A stretch of DNA of 64,000 nucleotides from Chlamydia serpentis. Lineage in GTDB: Bacteria > Chlamydiota > Chlamydiia > Chlamydiales > Chlamydiaceae. The translations under genes and the position numbers were made by a program. Below are positions 27,878 through 37,424 of the stretch, in pieces (within the stretch, counting starts at the first letter, position 1; each line of letters starts with the position of its first letter). The notes beneath the pieces were generated by a model. It worked only from the letters and a program-made list of their open reading frames with translations. It was not told the DNA's origin and searched no databases. The stretch spans positions 744,001 to 808,000 of the forward strand of contig NZ_LT993738.1 in the NCBI RefSeq assembly GCF_900239945.1. Reading direction: 5' to 3'.

Positions 27878-28897
27878 TCAATAGCTTAGAACAGAATGAA
27901 CGCAAGAAGTTGAAATTTGCCTCTGGGATATATGTGAGCTCTTTTTTTCATAAATTTCCCATTGCTTTTTTGCGGCACAAGTTAAAAAAAATTTCGCTTT
28001 GTTTGCTTCTTTTTCGCTACACGGCAACCTTTTTTGCATATATTCACTAATAAAATCCATATCTAAATAAATAAAATCTTTAGGGGGTTCTTTCCATAGA
28101 AACGTTCGCGGCACATTAAAATCAAATATAATACGATGAGGAACGCTAGCAAGAGTTTGATAGGAAAGATCTAAAAATTGAGAGGCAGGCTCCGAAGAAC
28201 CAAAGAAAATTACATCATAAGATTGCCTAAACGACAGAGCTTCTCGAGGTAAGGTTAAATACGGCGAGGTTACTTTTTGTCTAGAACAAAAGGTAATATT
28301 ATAATACCCATTTTGATACAAACTCCCCGCTACTTTTCTATTAATATCCGAGTACCCTACAAATAAAAGGTTAGCATCTACAGACTTACCGTAGATCAGC
28401 AACGATTCTCGAATAACGGTTTCTATAGTCACTTCATTACGCGGGAATATTGTTTGTGAGCGATAATCCTTCCCCTCCTTTAAAGCTTTTTGAAATAAAA
28501 AGTGGAGATCGAAGGGTAGACTGCGTTGTTTTGCTGTCTTTAAATAAGCTCGTTTAACCTGTCCTTGAATTTCTGTTTCTCCAAAAATCAAGCTATCTAG
28601 ACCACTAGTAACGCAAAACAAGTGACTAAAACAAGACATGCCTCTATGACAATAAGGACGAACTCCACAAGAAGTAAATTCTGAAAGTAAAGCTGCTTGG
28701 GCAATCTGAGGACTTGCTGAATAGTAATACAATTCTGCTCGATGACAAGTAAGCAGAGAAACGAATGCTCCTCTCGGACCCAAACAATTTTGAGCTAAAA
28801 AAAGATTTTCTTCAAAAGATTTTAAGTACTGAATAGCACGTTCTCTTTCTTTCAAAGCGGCTTCGCGATAACTAATTCCAACAACTCCTAATACCAT
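27878..28897 (-). CDS. hemA: Glutamyl-tRNA reductase
   Basis: 339-residue enzyme making glutamate-1-semialdehyde from Glu-tRNA, the first step of tetrapyrrole synthesis. The catalytic Cys lies in [10 protein letters not shown] (E. coli STCNRTELY), followed by [21 protein letters not shown]. The Rossmann domain holds [20 protein letters not shown]. It is shorter than most HemA proteins (about 410-420), with a reduced C-terminal dimer domain. I start it at ATG 28897 ([12 protein letters not shown]), which matches the family N-terminus; the frame opens six bases earlier with a GTG. Confidence 0.93.
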   Translation of the reverse strand: MVLGVVGISYREAALKERERAIQYLKSFEENLFLAQNCLGPRGAFVSLLTCHRAELYYYSASPQIAQAALLSEFTSCGVRPYCHRGMSCFSHLFCVTSGLDSLIFGETEIQGQVKRAYLKTAKQRSLPFDLHFLFQKALKEGKDYRSQTIFPRNEVTIETVIRESLLIYGKSVDANLLFVGYSDINRKVAGSLYQNGYYNITFCSRQKVTSPYLTLPREALSFRQSYDVIFFGSSEPASQFLDLSYQTLASVPHRIIFDFNVPRTFLWKEPPKDFIYLDMDFISEYMQKRLPCSEKEANKAKFFLTCAAKKQWEIYEKKSSHISQRQISTSCVHSVLSY

Positions 28898-29434
28898 AAG
28901 CACAATTCGATAATTTCAGAACAGTATGAAGGGAACTTATACCAAATTCACCAATGAAAAGTAACTTAGCTGTATAGACGAACAGAAAATTAGAAGCCAT
29001 CAAATAATCCTTGAATGCCCGATATCAAACTCTTAAGGTTGATCACCCTCCTAAAAGATCGATGTTGTGAACTATTCTGAGAATATTGAAAATAGACTGT
29101 ACGTTATAGACTTTAGCAAATGTCTACTGTAAACCAGTAGCATGGGTTATGTTTTTATATTTTGTTCTTCCTTGATTAGGAAAAAGATGTTGGGGTAAGA
29201 TGCGCCCTAGATTTCTAAGGAGGTTATAAGAATTTCATCCTAAGAATATAGCTTTAGCGGACATACAATTTAAAGCTAAGGCACTAATAAAGTAATAAAT
29301 TGCTAAAGCAAAGATTTTGAATTACAACTAGGGTTGACGTTATACGCTAATCTTGTCCCTTTCTCTTTGCAGAATAGATAATCGGTCAAAGGATTTATCA
29401 TCCGCTTTTCTTGAAAATTCAAAAAATATTACAT
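28898..29434. other. Divergent intergenic region between hemA and parE
   Basis: 537 bases without a supported gene. It should hold the hemA and parE promoters. A perfect Shine-Dalgarno-like AAGGAGG occurs at 29217-29223 but is followed by no open frame. TTGACG at 29334-29339 could be a -35 box for parE, but I see no good -10 at the right spacing. Confidence 0.5.
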
Positions 29435-31243
29435 ATGGCGGCATATACAGAAGCAAGCATTCTTTCTTTAGCCTCCCTTGAACACATCCGTCTCCGGGCT
29501 GGAATGTACATTGGAAGACTCGGAGATGGCTCACAACGAGAAGACGGTATCTATACTCTTTTTAAAGAAGTTGTTGATAATGGCATTGATGAATTCATCA
29601 TGGGGCATGGAAAATCTTTAACGATTTCTGCTAATGATAAACAAATTACCATCCAAGATCAGGGTCGTGGTATTCCTTTAGGGAAGCTGATAGACTGCGT
29701 CTCTAAAATCAACACAGGAGCTAAGTATACCCAAGACATTTTCCACTTTTCAGTAGGGTTGAATGGAGTAGGACTTAAAGCTGTTAATGCACTATCAGAA
29801 AGATTTTCTGTACGTTCTGTAAGAAAGAAAAAATACCATTATGCTATCTTCCATCGAGGAGTCCTTCAAGATTCCCAACAAGGCTCTACCAAAGATTCTG
29901 ATGGGACTTTTGTTTCCTTCTCTCCTGACCCCGTAATCTTTCCTAATTTTGCCTTTAATCATGACTTTCTAAAAGATAAGATCCGTCAGTATACCTATTT
30001 ACATCCTGGGTTAGAAATTTTTTTTAATGACCAAGTATTCTTTTCCCAGAATGGCATAAAAGATCTTTTTGAGGATGAGGTTCACGAAGAACCCTTATAC
30101 TCTCCCCTTTTTTTTCATAGCGATAATCTTTCATTTATCTTTTCTCACCTAGAAGGTAGTGCCGAACGTTATTTTTCTTTTGTCAACGGGCAAGCAACTC
30201 TTGATGGAGGTACGCACCTTGCAGCATTTAAAGAAGCGATAGTAAAGGGTATAAATGAATTTTTTGGGAAAATGTTTGTTGCTAATGATATTCGAGAAGG
30301 TGTCGTCGGTTGCATAGCAATAAAAATAGCTTCTCCTATTTTTGAATCTCAAACTAAGAATAAACTTGGGAATACACAAATTCGCGCGTCTTTAGTTAAA
30401 GATGTGAAGCAGGCGATTGTAGAAGCTTTACGTAAAGACAAGACTACTGCGGATCTTCTATTAGAAAAGATAAAATTCAATGAAAAAACACGAAAAAACA
30501 TTCAATTTATAAAACAAGAGCTCAAAACCAAGCAAAAGAAAGTTCACTATAAAATTCCCAAACTTAGGGACTGTAAATTTCACTATAATGATCGATCTCT
30601 TTACGGTGAAACCTCGTCTATTTTCATTACTGAAGGCGAATCGGCCTCTGCTTCCATTCTTGCTTCAAGAAATCCTTTAACTCAAGCTGTCTTTTCTCTG
30701 CGAGGAAAGCCTATGAATGTCTTTTCTTTGGAAGAGGCCAAAATGTACAAAAATGACGAGTTATTTTATCTAGCGACAGCTCTTGGCATTACTCAAAATA
30801 ATACCCAACATCTACGTTATAACAAGGTCATTCTTGCAACTGATGCTGATGTGGATGGAATGCACATCCGCAATCTTTTAATTACTTTTTTCCTCAAAAC
30901 ACTTTTACCTCTTGTAGAAAATAATCACCTCTTTATCTTAGAAACCCCTTTATTTAAGGTTAGAAATAAAGAAATCACTCTCTATTGTTATTCTGAGCAA
31001 GAAAAGCTCGACACTTTAAAGCAATTTGGGAAAAAAGACTCTTCGTTAGAAATAACAAGATTCAAAGGTTTAGGAGAGATTTCTCCTAAAGAATTCGCTG
31101 CCTTCATAGGTCCTGACATACGACTTACTCCAGTTACGATTACTCCCTTAGAGAATGTCTCTTCAATTTTACAATTTTATATGGGGAAAAATACAAAAGA
31201 GCGAAAACAATTTATTATAGATAATCTTATTACTGACTTTTAA
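29435..31243 (+). CDS. parE: Topoisomerase IV subunit B / second GyrB-type subunit
   Basis: 602-residue type IIA topoisomerase ATPase subunit. The GHKL ATP site has EVVDNGIDEFI, DQGRGIPLG and GLNGVGLKAVNALS. The Toprim part has ITEGESASAS and LATDADVDGMHIR. Together with the next gene it forms the second type IIA enzyme of chlamydiae (annotated gyrB_2/gyrA_2 in older work). I choose ATG 29435 (MAAYTEASILS); the frame also opens at TTG 29411, and neither has a clear ribosome site. It is three bases before parC. Confidence 0.92.
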   Translation: MAAYTEASILSLASLEHIRLRAGMYIGRLGDGSQREDGIYTLFKEVVDNGIDEFIMGHGKSLTISANDKQITIQDQGRGIPLGKLIDCVSKINTGAKYTQDIFHFSVGLNGVGLKAVNALSERFSVRSVRKKKYHYAIFHRGVLQDSQQGSTKDSDGTFVSFSPDPVIFPNFAFNHDFLKDKIRQYTYLHPGLEIFFNDQVFFSQNGIKDLFEDEVHEEPLYSPLFFHSDNLSFIFSHLEGSAERYFSFVNGQATLDGGTHLAAFKEAIVKGINEFFGKMFVANDIREGVVGCIAIKIASPIFESQTKNKLGNTQIRASLVKDVKQAIVEALRKDKTTADLLLEKIKFNEKTRKNIQFIKQELKTKQKKVHYKIPKLRDCKFHYNDRSLYGETSSIFITEGESASASILASRNPLTQAVFSLRGKPMNVFSLEEAKMYKNDELFYLATALGITQNNTQHLRYNKVILATDADVDGMHIRNLLITFFLKTLLPLVENNHLFILETPLFKVRNKEITLYCYSEQEKLDTLKQFGKKDSSLEITRFKGLGEISPKEFAAFIGPDIRLTPVTITPLENVSSILQFYMGKNTKERKQFIIDNLITDF

Positions 31244-31246
31244 TTT

Positions 31247-32683
31247 ATGCGTGACGTTTCTGATCTTTTTAGAACACATTTTATGCATTACGCCTCTTAC
31301 GTAATTTTAGAAAGGGCTATTCCGCATATTCTTGATGGCTTAAAACCTGTACAACGCCGTCTCTTATGGACTTTATTCCTGATGGACGACAGAAAAATGC
31401 ATAAAGTTGCCAATATAGCTGGAAGGACTATGGCTCTCCATCCCCATGGAGATGCTCCCATTATAGAAGCCCTCGTTATTTTAGCAAACAAAGGGTACCT
31501 TATCGACACTCAAGGTAATTTTGGGAACCCCCTTACAGGTGATCCTCATGCTGCTGCCCGTTATATAGAGGCCCGGCTCAGTCCCTTAGCTCGAGAAACT
31601 CTCTTCAATACAGATTTAATCAGTTTTCACGATTCCTATGACGGGAGAGAGAAAGAACCTGATATCTTACCTGCAAAGATTCCCCTACTTCTAATCCATG
31701 GTGTAGATGGGATAGCTGTAGGGATGACGACTAAAATTTTCCCTCACAATTTTGCAGAACTCTTAAAGGCTCAGATTGCTATTTTAAACAATAAAAACGT
31801 TAGCTTAGTTCCTGATTTCCCTTCAGGAGGAATTATGGATGCTTCTAATTATCAAGATGGTTTAGGAACGATTACTATACAAGCTTCGATAGACATCATT
31901 AATGACAGAACTCTAATTATTAAACAAATCTGTCCCCAATCCACAACAGAAACATTGATTCGCTCTATAGAAAATGCAGCAAAACGAGGAACTATTAAGA
32001 TTGATACGATCCAGGATTTTTCTACTGATGTTCCTCATATTGAAATTAAACTTCCGAAAGGTTTTCGAGCAAAAGATGTGATTCCTACTTTATTTGAGCA
32101 TACGGAATGTCAAGCGGTACTCTATTCTAAACCCACTGTGATTTACAATAACAAACCTGTAGAGTGTTCCATATCGGAAGTACTTAAACTCCACACTGAA
32201 GCTCTACAGGGCTACCTTAAAAAAGAACTTTTGTTGCTTCAGGAACAACTAGCCTTAGATCACCACCATAAAACTTTAGAATACATTTTTATTAAACATA
32301 AACTCTACGATTCCATCAGAGAATCCCTAGCAAAAAACAAAAAGGTTTCTGCTGATGACTTACATCAGGCTGTATTAAAAGCGTTAACACCCTGGATTAC
32401 CCATCTTGCAACTCCCCCTACAAAAGAAGATACCTCTCAACTCGCTGGATTAACTATTAAGAAAATTTTGTGTTTTAATGAAGAGACGTGCACTAAAGAG
32501 CTTTTAGCCTTAGAGAAAAAACAGAGTGTGGTAAAAAAAGATCTTGGAAGAATAAAAGAAGTAACCATCAAATATCTCAAAGGACTTTTAGAACGATACG
32601 GTCATTTAGGAGAGAGAAAAACGCAAATCACAAACTTTAAGGCAAAAAACATGCCTACTTTGAAACAACAAAGCTTAATTTAA
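31247..32683 (+). CDS. parC: Topoisomerase IV subunit A / second GyrA-type subunit, without the C-terminal pinwheel
   Basis: 478-residue DNA-cleaving subunit. The active-site Tyr is in GDPHAAARYIEARLSP, and the winged-helix segment with HPHGDAPIIEALVILA is intact. GyrA and ParC are usually 740-880 residues. This protein ends after the coiled-coil gate region (for example KKDLGRIKEVTIKYLKGLLE) and lacks the beta-pinwheel DNA-wrapping domain, so it should not wrap DNA like gyrase. That form suits decatenation. Confidence 0.92.
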   Translation: MRDVSDLFRTHFMHYASYVILERAIPHILDGLKPVQRRLLWTLFLMDDRKMHKVANIAGRTMALHPHGDAPIIEALVILANKGYLIDTQGNFGNPLTGDPHAAARYIEARLSPLARETLFNTDLISFHDSYDGREKEPDILPAKIPLLLIHGVDGIAVGMTTKIFPHNFAELLKAQIAILNNKNVSLVPDFPSGGIMDASNYQDGLGTITIQASIDIINDRTLIIKQICPQSTTETLIRSIENAAKRGTIKIDTIQDFSTDVPHIEIKLPKGFRAKDVIPTLFEHTECQAVLYSKPTVIYNNKPVECSISEVLKLHTEALQGYLKKELLLLQEQLALDHHHKTLEYIFIKHKLYDSIRESLAKNKKVSADDLHQAVLKALTPWITHLATPPTKEDTSQLAGLTIKKILCFNEETCTKELLALEKKQSVVKKDLGRIKEVTIKYLKGLLERYGHLGERKTQITNFKAKNMPTLKQQSLI

Positions 32684-32785
32684 GCAATTAAGTTTACTTA
32701 AAAATCCTAAAAATAAAAGATAGCAAAATATTTTCTTTTTAAATTAGAATTAAATCAGAGACTATAATTACTACAGACTGAGATT

Positions 32786-33091
32786 ATGGAACCACGTTAT
32801 ATTCACATAAGACCACCTGAACCTAAAACTCTAGAGACACCTAAAACAGAAAAGCCCGGGATTCCTGAATATATGACTATGGCAAATATGCCTCACTTCG
32901 AAGGTCCTGTAAAAACCCTTGATCAGCTACGTCTAGCTCTCATCGAACAACGAGGAGTCGAAGAGGGACAAAAGATGTACGATAACTTCATTCAATCTAT
33001 TTTAATTTCAACATTTGGACTTGTTCATAAAGATATGGATCGAGCACAAAAAGCCTCTAAGCGTATGCGATCTGTGTACAAAGAGCAGTAA
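32786..33091 (+). CDS. Small conserved chlamydial protein, function unknown
   Basis: 101-residue soluble protein, Pro-rich at the N-terminus (MEPRYIHIRPPEPKTLETPK) and helical after residue 50 (LDQLRLALIEQRGVEEGQKM, HKDMDRAQKASKRMRSVYKE). I do not recognise a domain. Its place between the second gyrA-type gene and the pseudouridine synthase is like that of CT659 in C. trachomatis. The T3S machinery is near, and a substrate or chaperone role cannot be excluded, but nothing in the sequence shows it. Its stop codon overlaps the next start by one base. Confidence 0.7.
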   Translation: MEPRYIHIRPPEPKTLETPKTEKPGIPEYMTMANMPHFEGPVKTLDQLRLALIEQRGVEEGQKMYDNFIQSILISTFGLVHKDMDRAQKASKRMRSVYKEQ

Positions 33092-33414
33092 TGTCTTTTA
33101 CGTATTTCTTAGCTCTTCCAATAGATGCTCCCACACAAGAACGCCTACTGCGTTCGCCAAAACGTTGGGAGTCTTTACTTAACTCGTCTTTATATCTTAG
33201 AATCATTACTCATCAGAATATTCCTTACTTAGCTAAAGAACTTCCTAGATTCCCTCTGTCTATTGAGGACTGGGAAAAAACTGTTCTTCATGTTTCGAGC
33301 TTATTAAAGTCTCTGTTTTTATGTTCCGACCTTTCTCCTTTAAGGCTTCTTGTTTGCTCAAAAATTGAGCAGATTACTCTGAAAGATCTCGATTCTTTTA
33401 GCCAAAATCGCTAA
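33091..33414 (+). CDS. Short protein of unknown function, possibly a truncated 2H-phosphoesterase-like domain
   Basis: 107 residues, starting within the TAATG overlap with the gene before, so probably co-translated. The N-terminus MSFTYFLALPIDAPTQERLL resembles the first strand and helix of 2'-5' RNA ligase-like (2H) proteins, as does the spacing to IITHQNIPYLAKELPR. The HxT/S catalytic motifs are not present, and these proteins are normally about 180 residues, so any such relation would be to a decayed or truncated member. Confidence 0.55.
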   Translation: MSFTYFLALPIDAPTQERLLRSPKRWESLLNSSLYLRIITHQNIPYLAKELPRFPLSIEDWEKTVLHVSSLLKSLFLCSDLSPLRLLVCSKIEQITLKDLDSFSQNR

Positions 33415-33674
33415 TTCATTGTTAAGGATTTTGTGACCTTTTGTTTGATTCAAGTTTCATGTTTAATGATTTACGGTCGTTCATTAATTAGGTAGATTAG
33501 TCCAGAGTGGATTACATTTTTTCACTAAAATGCTTACATCTGTATCAAAAGCATTAAATTATTAAAAAATTTCTAAGTCTTTAAGGATCAGAAAATAAAT
33601 AAGCCTTTTAATAAAAAGTCTAGATCCTTAACTGTATCAATATTAAACTAGTAAGCAAAGTTATCAAAATTCCA

Positions 33675-34646
33675 ATGAAAACTATTATTTCATTTACTGT
33701 AACCAAAGAAAATCTGGAGCGTTTAGATAAGTATCTTACTGAGATATGTCCTAAATATTCTCGAGCTTTTTACCAACAGCATATTTTAGCTGGGCTTGTC
33801 CAAATCAATGGCCAAACAAACACGAAGGTGTCTACACGTGTAAATTTTGGCGATTTAATCACCATAGATATCCAAGAAAAAGAAGAGCCTCTTGAGTTAA
33901 TTCCTGAAGCTATTCCGCTAAATAAAGTCTATGAAGACCCGATGATTTTAGTAATAAATAAGCCGAGGAATATGGTAGTTCACCCTGCTCCTGGTCATTT
34001 TCATGGAACACTGGTCCATGCTCTTCTCAATGAGATAGGGGAGAGATTAAAAGAAGAGTTTCCTGAAGAACCTTGGAGGCCAGGAATCGTACACAGACTT
34101 GATAAAGACACTTCGGGATTAATTATTACAGCAAAAACTCGGCAAGCAAAAAAAGTTTATTGTGAGCTTTTTGCTACTAAGAGATTAAAGAAAAGCTATT
34201 TAGCAATTTGTATAGGCAAGCCAGATGTTATGACAATTCATACAAGCATTAGTAGACATCATAATAAGCGTAAAGAAATGACTGTAAGCTCTCAAGGAAA
34301 AGAAGCTATTACTCATTGCCAAGTTCTTGCCTGTAACGGAAAACTGAGCTTAGTTGCCTTATCTCCTGAGACAGGAAGAACTCACCAACTCAGAGTACAC
34401 ATGAAGCATTTAGGAACTCCTATTCTTGGAGATCCAGTCTATGGGATTCCCTCAGTAAACCATAGTTACGGCCTTGACAAACAACAATTGCATGCCTATA
34501 GCCTAGATTTTACTCATCCAGAGACTCTACAATTTTGTTCGTTAACAGCTAGTTTACCTGAAGATATGCGTTCTCTCTTAATAAAAGAATTTCAAAATGA
34601 TAAAATTGTATTGAACAACAAGCTACCAGAATTAGTTTTTAAATAA
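33675..34646 (+). CDS. rluD: RluD-type large-subunit rRNA pseudouridine synthase
   Basis: 323-residue pseudouridine synthase with an N-terminal S4 RNA-binding domain (ERLDKYLTEICPKYSRAFYQ) and a RluA-type catalytic domain. The catalytic Asp lies in HRLDKDTSGLIITAKT (about residues 140-155), and ETGRTHQLRVHMKHLGTPIL is the C-terminal family motif. RluD modifies helix 69 of 23S rRNA in E. coli; the exact target here is inferred from the S4 domain and length. No ribosome site is clear for the ATG. Confidence 0.9.
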   Translation: MKTIISFTVTKENLERLDKYLTEICPKYSRAFYQQHILAGLVQINGQTNTKVSTRVNFGDLITIDIQEKEEPLELIPEAIPLNKVYEDPMILVINKPRNMVVHPAPGHFHGTLVHALLNEIGERLKEEFPEEPWRPGIVHRLDKDTSGLIITAKTRQAKKVYCELFATKRLKKSYLAICIGKPDVMTIHTSISRHHNKRKEMTVSSQGKEAITHCQVLACNGKLSLVALSPETGRTHQLRVHMKHLGTPILGDPVYGIPSVNHSYGLDKQQLHAYSLDFTHPETLQFCSLTASLPEDMRSLLIKEFQNDKIVLNNKLPELVFK

Positions 34647-34751
34647 ACAACCATTCATTAAAAAGTTTCCTTATTTTATAAAACAAATTAAAATTAATTA
34701 ATATTGAATCTCTTTTTAAAGACCATGCGAATCATTTAATAGGATCACTTT

Positions 34752-34988
34752 ATGAAAGAATTTTTAGCCTATATCATTAAAAATCTAGTTGACCGTCCTG
34801 AAGAAGTACACATTAAAGAAGTTCAGGGTACTCATACGATTATCTATGAATTAAGTGTTGCTAAACCCGATATTGGGAAGATTATTGGGAAGGAAGGCCG
34901 CACAATCAAAGCTATTCGTACCCTACTAGTTTCTGTAGCAAGCAGAAACAATGTCAGAGTTAGTTTAGAAATCATGGAAGATAAGTAA
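34752..34988 (+). CDS. khpA: KH-domain RNA-binding protein (KhpA/YlqC type)
   Basis: 78-residue single type II KH domain. The GxxG loop motif is in GKIIGKEGRTIKAIRTLLVS (about residues 45-64). The N-terminus MKEFLAYIIKNLVDRPEEV matches the small KhpA family, which binds many RNAs and, with KhpB, affects cell elongation and division in Firmicutes. No KhpB partner is seen in this window. AGGA lies nine bases upstream of the ATG. Confidence 0.85.
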   Translation: MKEFLAYIIKNLVDRPEEVHIKEVQGTHTIIYELSVAKPDIGKIIGKEGRTIKAIRTLLVSVASRNNVRVSLEIMEDK

Positions 34989-35392
34989 TTTTAAACTTTG
35001 CTTAAGCCTTTCTTATTCAAGTTGCTAGCCCTGAGGCAATAACCAAAGGCTAGCATTATGCAAATAGCTACATAAGATTAACTATAAAATCGGACCGAGC
35101 AGGACTCGAACCTGCGACCATTCGCTTAGAAGGCGAATGCTCTATCCACTGAGCTATCGGTCCATATTCTTGCAGTACTTCAACGTTAACTGGAGTGCTG
35201 AGCACGGAAATACACTAGAAAAGTGCTCTATTTAGTATAAATCTAATAAGAAAAAAGTCAATTCTGTCAGGTCGTTTTCTTGTCATGTTTAATTTTATAC
35301 TTAAAATTAATGAGCAACTTGGATTGTATTCTTCGATCTTATAACCTGGAAACTTAGAATCAATAATTGCTTTATCTTAAAAAAGGAAAGTC
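34989..35392. other. Intergenic region with tRNA-Arg, upstream of kdsA
   Basis: 404 bases whose only gene is tRNA-Arg (35091-35163, minus strand). The region from 35164 to 35392 should contain the kdsA promoter; I see no distinct motif. A good AAAGGAAAG ribosome site precedes kdsA. Confidence 0.5.
35091..35163 (-). tRNA. tRNA-Arg (anticodon TCT)
   Basis: 73-nt cloverleaf on the minus strand. GGACCGA pairs with TCGGTCC, the anticodon loop CTTCTAA gives TCT, and the T-arm is GTTCGAGTC. CCA is not encoded. Confidence 0.95.
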
Positions 35393-36202
35393 ATGTTCGA
35401 CAATAAAATGATCCTAATTGCTGGTCCCTGTGTTATTGAGGGAGAAGATATTACATTGGAGATCGCTTTAAAATTACAATCTCTTTTAGCCCCTTATGCA
35501 GATACCATCGAATGGATTTTTAAAAGTAGCTATGACAAAGCAAATCGCTCTTCCTTAGGTTCATTTCGAGGACCCGGCTTAATAGAGGGACTCCGTATCC
35601 TTGCTAAAGTCAAAGAAACGATTGGAGTAAAAATTCTTACAGACGTTCATAATCCTCAAGAAGCTTACATTGCTTCCGAGATTTGTGATATTCTTCAAGT
35701 TCCTGCTTTCCTTTGCAGACAAACAGATCTTCTAGTTGCAACTGGAGAGACTGGAGCTATAGTTAACTTAAAGAAAGGGCAATTTCTTTCTCCTTGGGAT
35801 ATGCAAGGCCCGATTGATAAAATCCTCTCTACAGGAAATGATAAAATCATTCTTACAGAAAGAGGATGCTGCTTTGGCTATAATAATCTTGTGTCGGACA
35901 TGCGTTCCATAGCTGTCTTAGGGCGGACAGGTTTTCCTGTGATTTTTGATGCCACACATTCTGTACAACTACCTGGAGCTCTATCGACCCAAAGTGGGGG
36001 ACAAACAGAATTTATTCCGACACTTTCTCGAGCTGCTCTAGCTGCAGGAGCTCATGGTCTTTTTATAGAAACACATCCCAATCCTAAAATGGCTAAAAGT
36101 GATGCAACTTCTATGTTGAGTTTAGATGAATTTGCTGCTCTTCTTCCTATCTGGAATCAATTATTCACTTGTATAAGTTCTTTTAACATGGTTTCGGCAT
36201 GA
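35393..36202 (+). CDS. kdsA: KDO-8-phosphate synthase
   Basis: 269-residue enzyme condensing phosphoenolpyruvate and arabinose-5-phosphate to KDO-8-phosphate for LPS. The [14 protein letters not shown] motif is present. The N-terminal AGPCVIEG has a Cys at the position that in metal-dependent KDO8P synthases (Aquifex type) binds the metal; E. coli has Asn there. A metal-dependent enzyme is therefore expected. The stop codon overlaps the next start (ATGA). It begins an operon of LPS synthesis and export. Confidence 0.96.
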   Translation: MFDNKMILIAGPCVIEGEDITLEIALKLQSLLAPYADTIEWIFKSSYDKANRSSLGSFRGPGLIEGLRILAKVKETIGVKILTDVHNPQEAYIASEICDILQVPAFLCRQTDLLVATGETGAIVNLKKGQFLSPWDMQGPIDKILSTGNDKIILTERGCCFGYNNLVSDMRSIAVLGRTGFPVIFDATHSVQLPGALSTQSGGQTEFIPTLSRAALAAGAHGLFIETHPNPKMAKSDATSMLSLDEFAALLPIWNQLFTCISSFNMVSA

Positions 36203-36687
36203 CAAAATTTTTATATTGTGGACTTTTTTATTCTTTAGGACTTCTTCTTCTAGCGTTTGGAACCGTGGTAGCCATTATTCAAGTGGATCAAATCTGCAAT
36301 GTTTCTTGCATGAATAAACATTTTCAAGAAGCCCCACCTTTTTTAAAAATAAAAAAGGTTGGAGTTTGTAAACAAATTTGTTCTTCGGAGGATCGATTCT
36401 TCAACTGCAAGGTAGATAAATCTTGTATGGAACTTCATTTCCCACAATCTAACTATTCCTGCAAAGAATATCTTTCTAGACTATCTGGTTATGTTCTAAC
36501 TGAAAATTTTGAAAAACAAATGCAGTTCCAAGGAAACTCCGGACTACTGAATTATCGAGATGGTTCCTTACATGTTTATGACTGCCGTTTCCAAATAGAC
36601 CCTTTACCTGGTTACGAATCTTCAGACAAGAACGATAGTTCTTCAGGAGGCATGAAAACTCTTTATCTATCTCTATTAAGGAAATAA
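36199..36687 (+). CDS. Membrane-anchored Cys-rich protein, candidate LptC-like LPS export component
   Basis: 162 residues: an N-terminal membrane segment (about residues 9-29, [20 protein letters not shown]) and an outward domain with about ten Cys residues. The C-terminal part, [21 protein letters not shown] and [16 protein letters not shown], has the alternating pattern of OstA/LptC beta-jellyroll strands. It lies between kdsA and lptB and overlaps kdsA by four bases. In Proteobacteria lptC and lptA lie between KDO synthesis genes and lptB, so context supports an LPS transport role. Direct sequence similarity is weak. Confidence 0.6.
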   Translation: MTKFLYCGLFYSLGLLLLAFGTVVAIIQVDQICNVSCMNKHFQEAPPFLKIKKVGVCKQICSSEDRFFNCKVDKSCMELHFPQSNYSCKEYLSRLSGYVLTENFEKQMQFQGNSGLLNYRDGSLHVYDCRFQIDPLPGYESSDKNDSSSGGMKTLYLSLLRK

Positions 36688-36693
36688 GCTTTT

Positions 36694-37416
36694 ATGCCTA
36701 TACTTTCTGTCTGTAACCTTGTAAAGAAGTATAACAAAAAGCCTGTTACAAATGATGTTTCCTTTCAAATAAATCCCGGTGAGATTGTTGGTCTACTAGG
36801 CCCTAATGGTGCAGGAAAAACAACAGCATTTTATCTTACTGTAGGGTTAATTCGTCCTGATTCTGGAAAGATTATTTTTAAAAATGTAGATGTCACAAAG
36901 AAAACTATGGACCACCGTGCACGGTTAGGCATTGGTTACCTGGCCCAAGAGCCTACAATTTTTAAAGAATTGACCGTTCAAAATAATCTTATCTGTATTT
37001 TAGAAATCATTTACAAAGCACGTAAACAACAATCTCATCTTTTAAATACTTTGGTAGATGACCTGCAGCTTGGTTCTTGCCTTCATAAAAAAGCAGGTAC
37101 ACTTTCTGGAGGAGAGCGACGTAGATTAGAGATTGCCTGCGTATTAGCTTTAAATCCTAGCGTATTACTATTAGACGAGCCTTTCGCTAACGTAGATCCT
37201 CTAGTGATTCAAAACGTCAAGTACTTGATTAAAATCCTTGCGGGGCGTGGGATCGGTATTTTAATTACGGATCATAATGCTAAAGAGCTCCTTTCTATTG
37301 CTGACAGGTGCTATTTAATTATTGATGGAAAAATTTTTTTTGAAGGCTCCTCAAGTCAAATGATCAGTAACCCTATGGTAAAACAACATTATTTAGGAGA
37401 TTCATTCTCATACTAA
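36694..37416 (+). CDS. lptB: LptB, ATPase of the LPS export ABC transporter
   Basis: 240-residue ABC ATPase of the YhbG family, which drives extraction of LPS from the inner membrane with LptFG and LptC. Walker A is GPNGAGKTT (about 36-44), the signature LSGGERRRLEIACVLAL, and Walker B LLLDEPFANVDPL, typical of LptB. It lies six bases after the LptC-like candidate. Confidence 0.95.
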   Translation: MPILSVCNLVKKYNKKPVTNDVSFQINPGEIVGLLGPNGAGKTTAFYLTVGLIRPDSGKIIFKNVDVTKKTMDHRARLGIGYLAQEPTIFKELTVQNNLICILEIIYKARKQQSHLLNTLVDDLQLGSCLHKKAGTLSGGERRRLEIACVLALNPSVLLLDEPFANVDPLVIQNVKYLIKILAGRGIGILITDHNAKELLSIADRCYLIIDGKIFFEGSSSQMISNPMVKQHYLGDSFSY

Positions 37417-37424
37417 TAGGTTGT

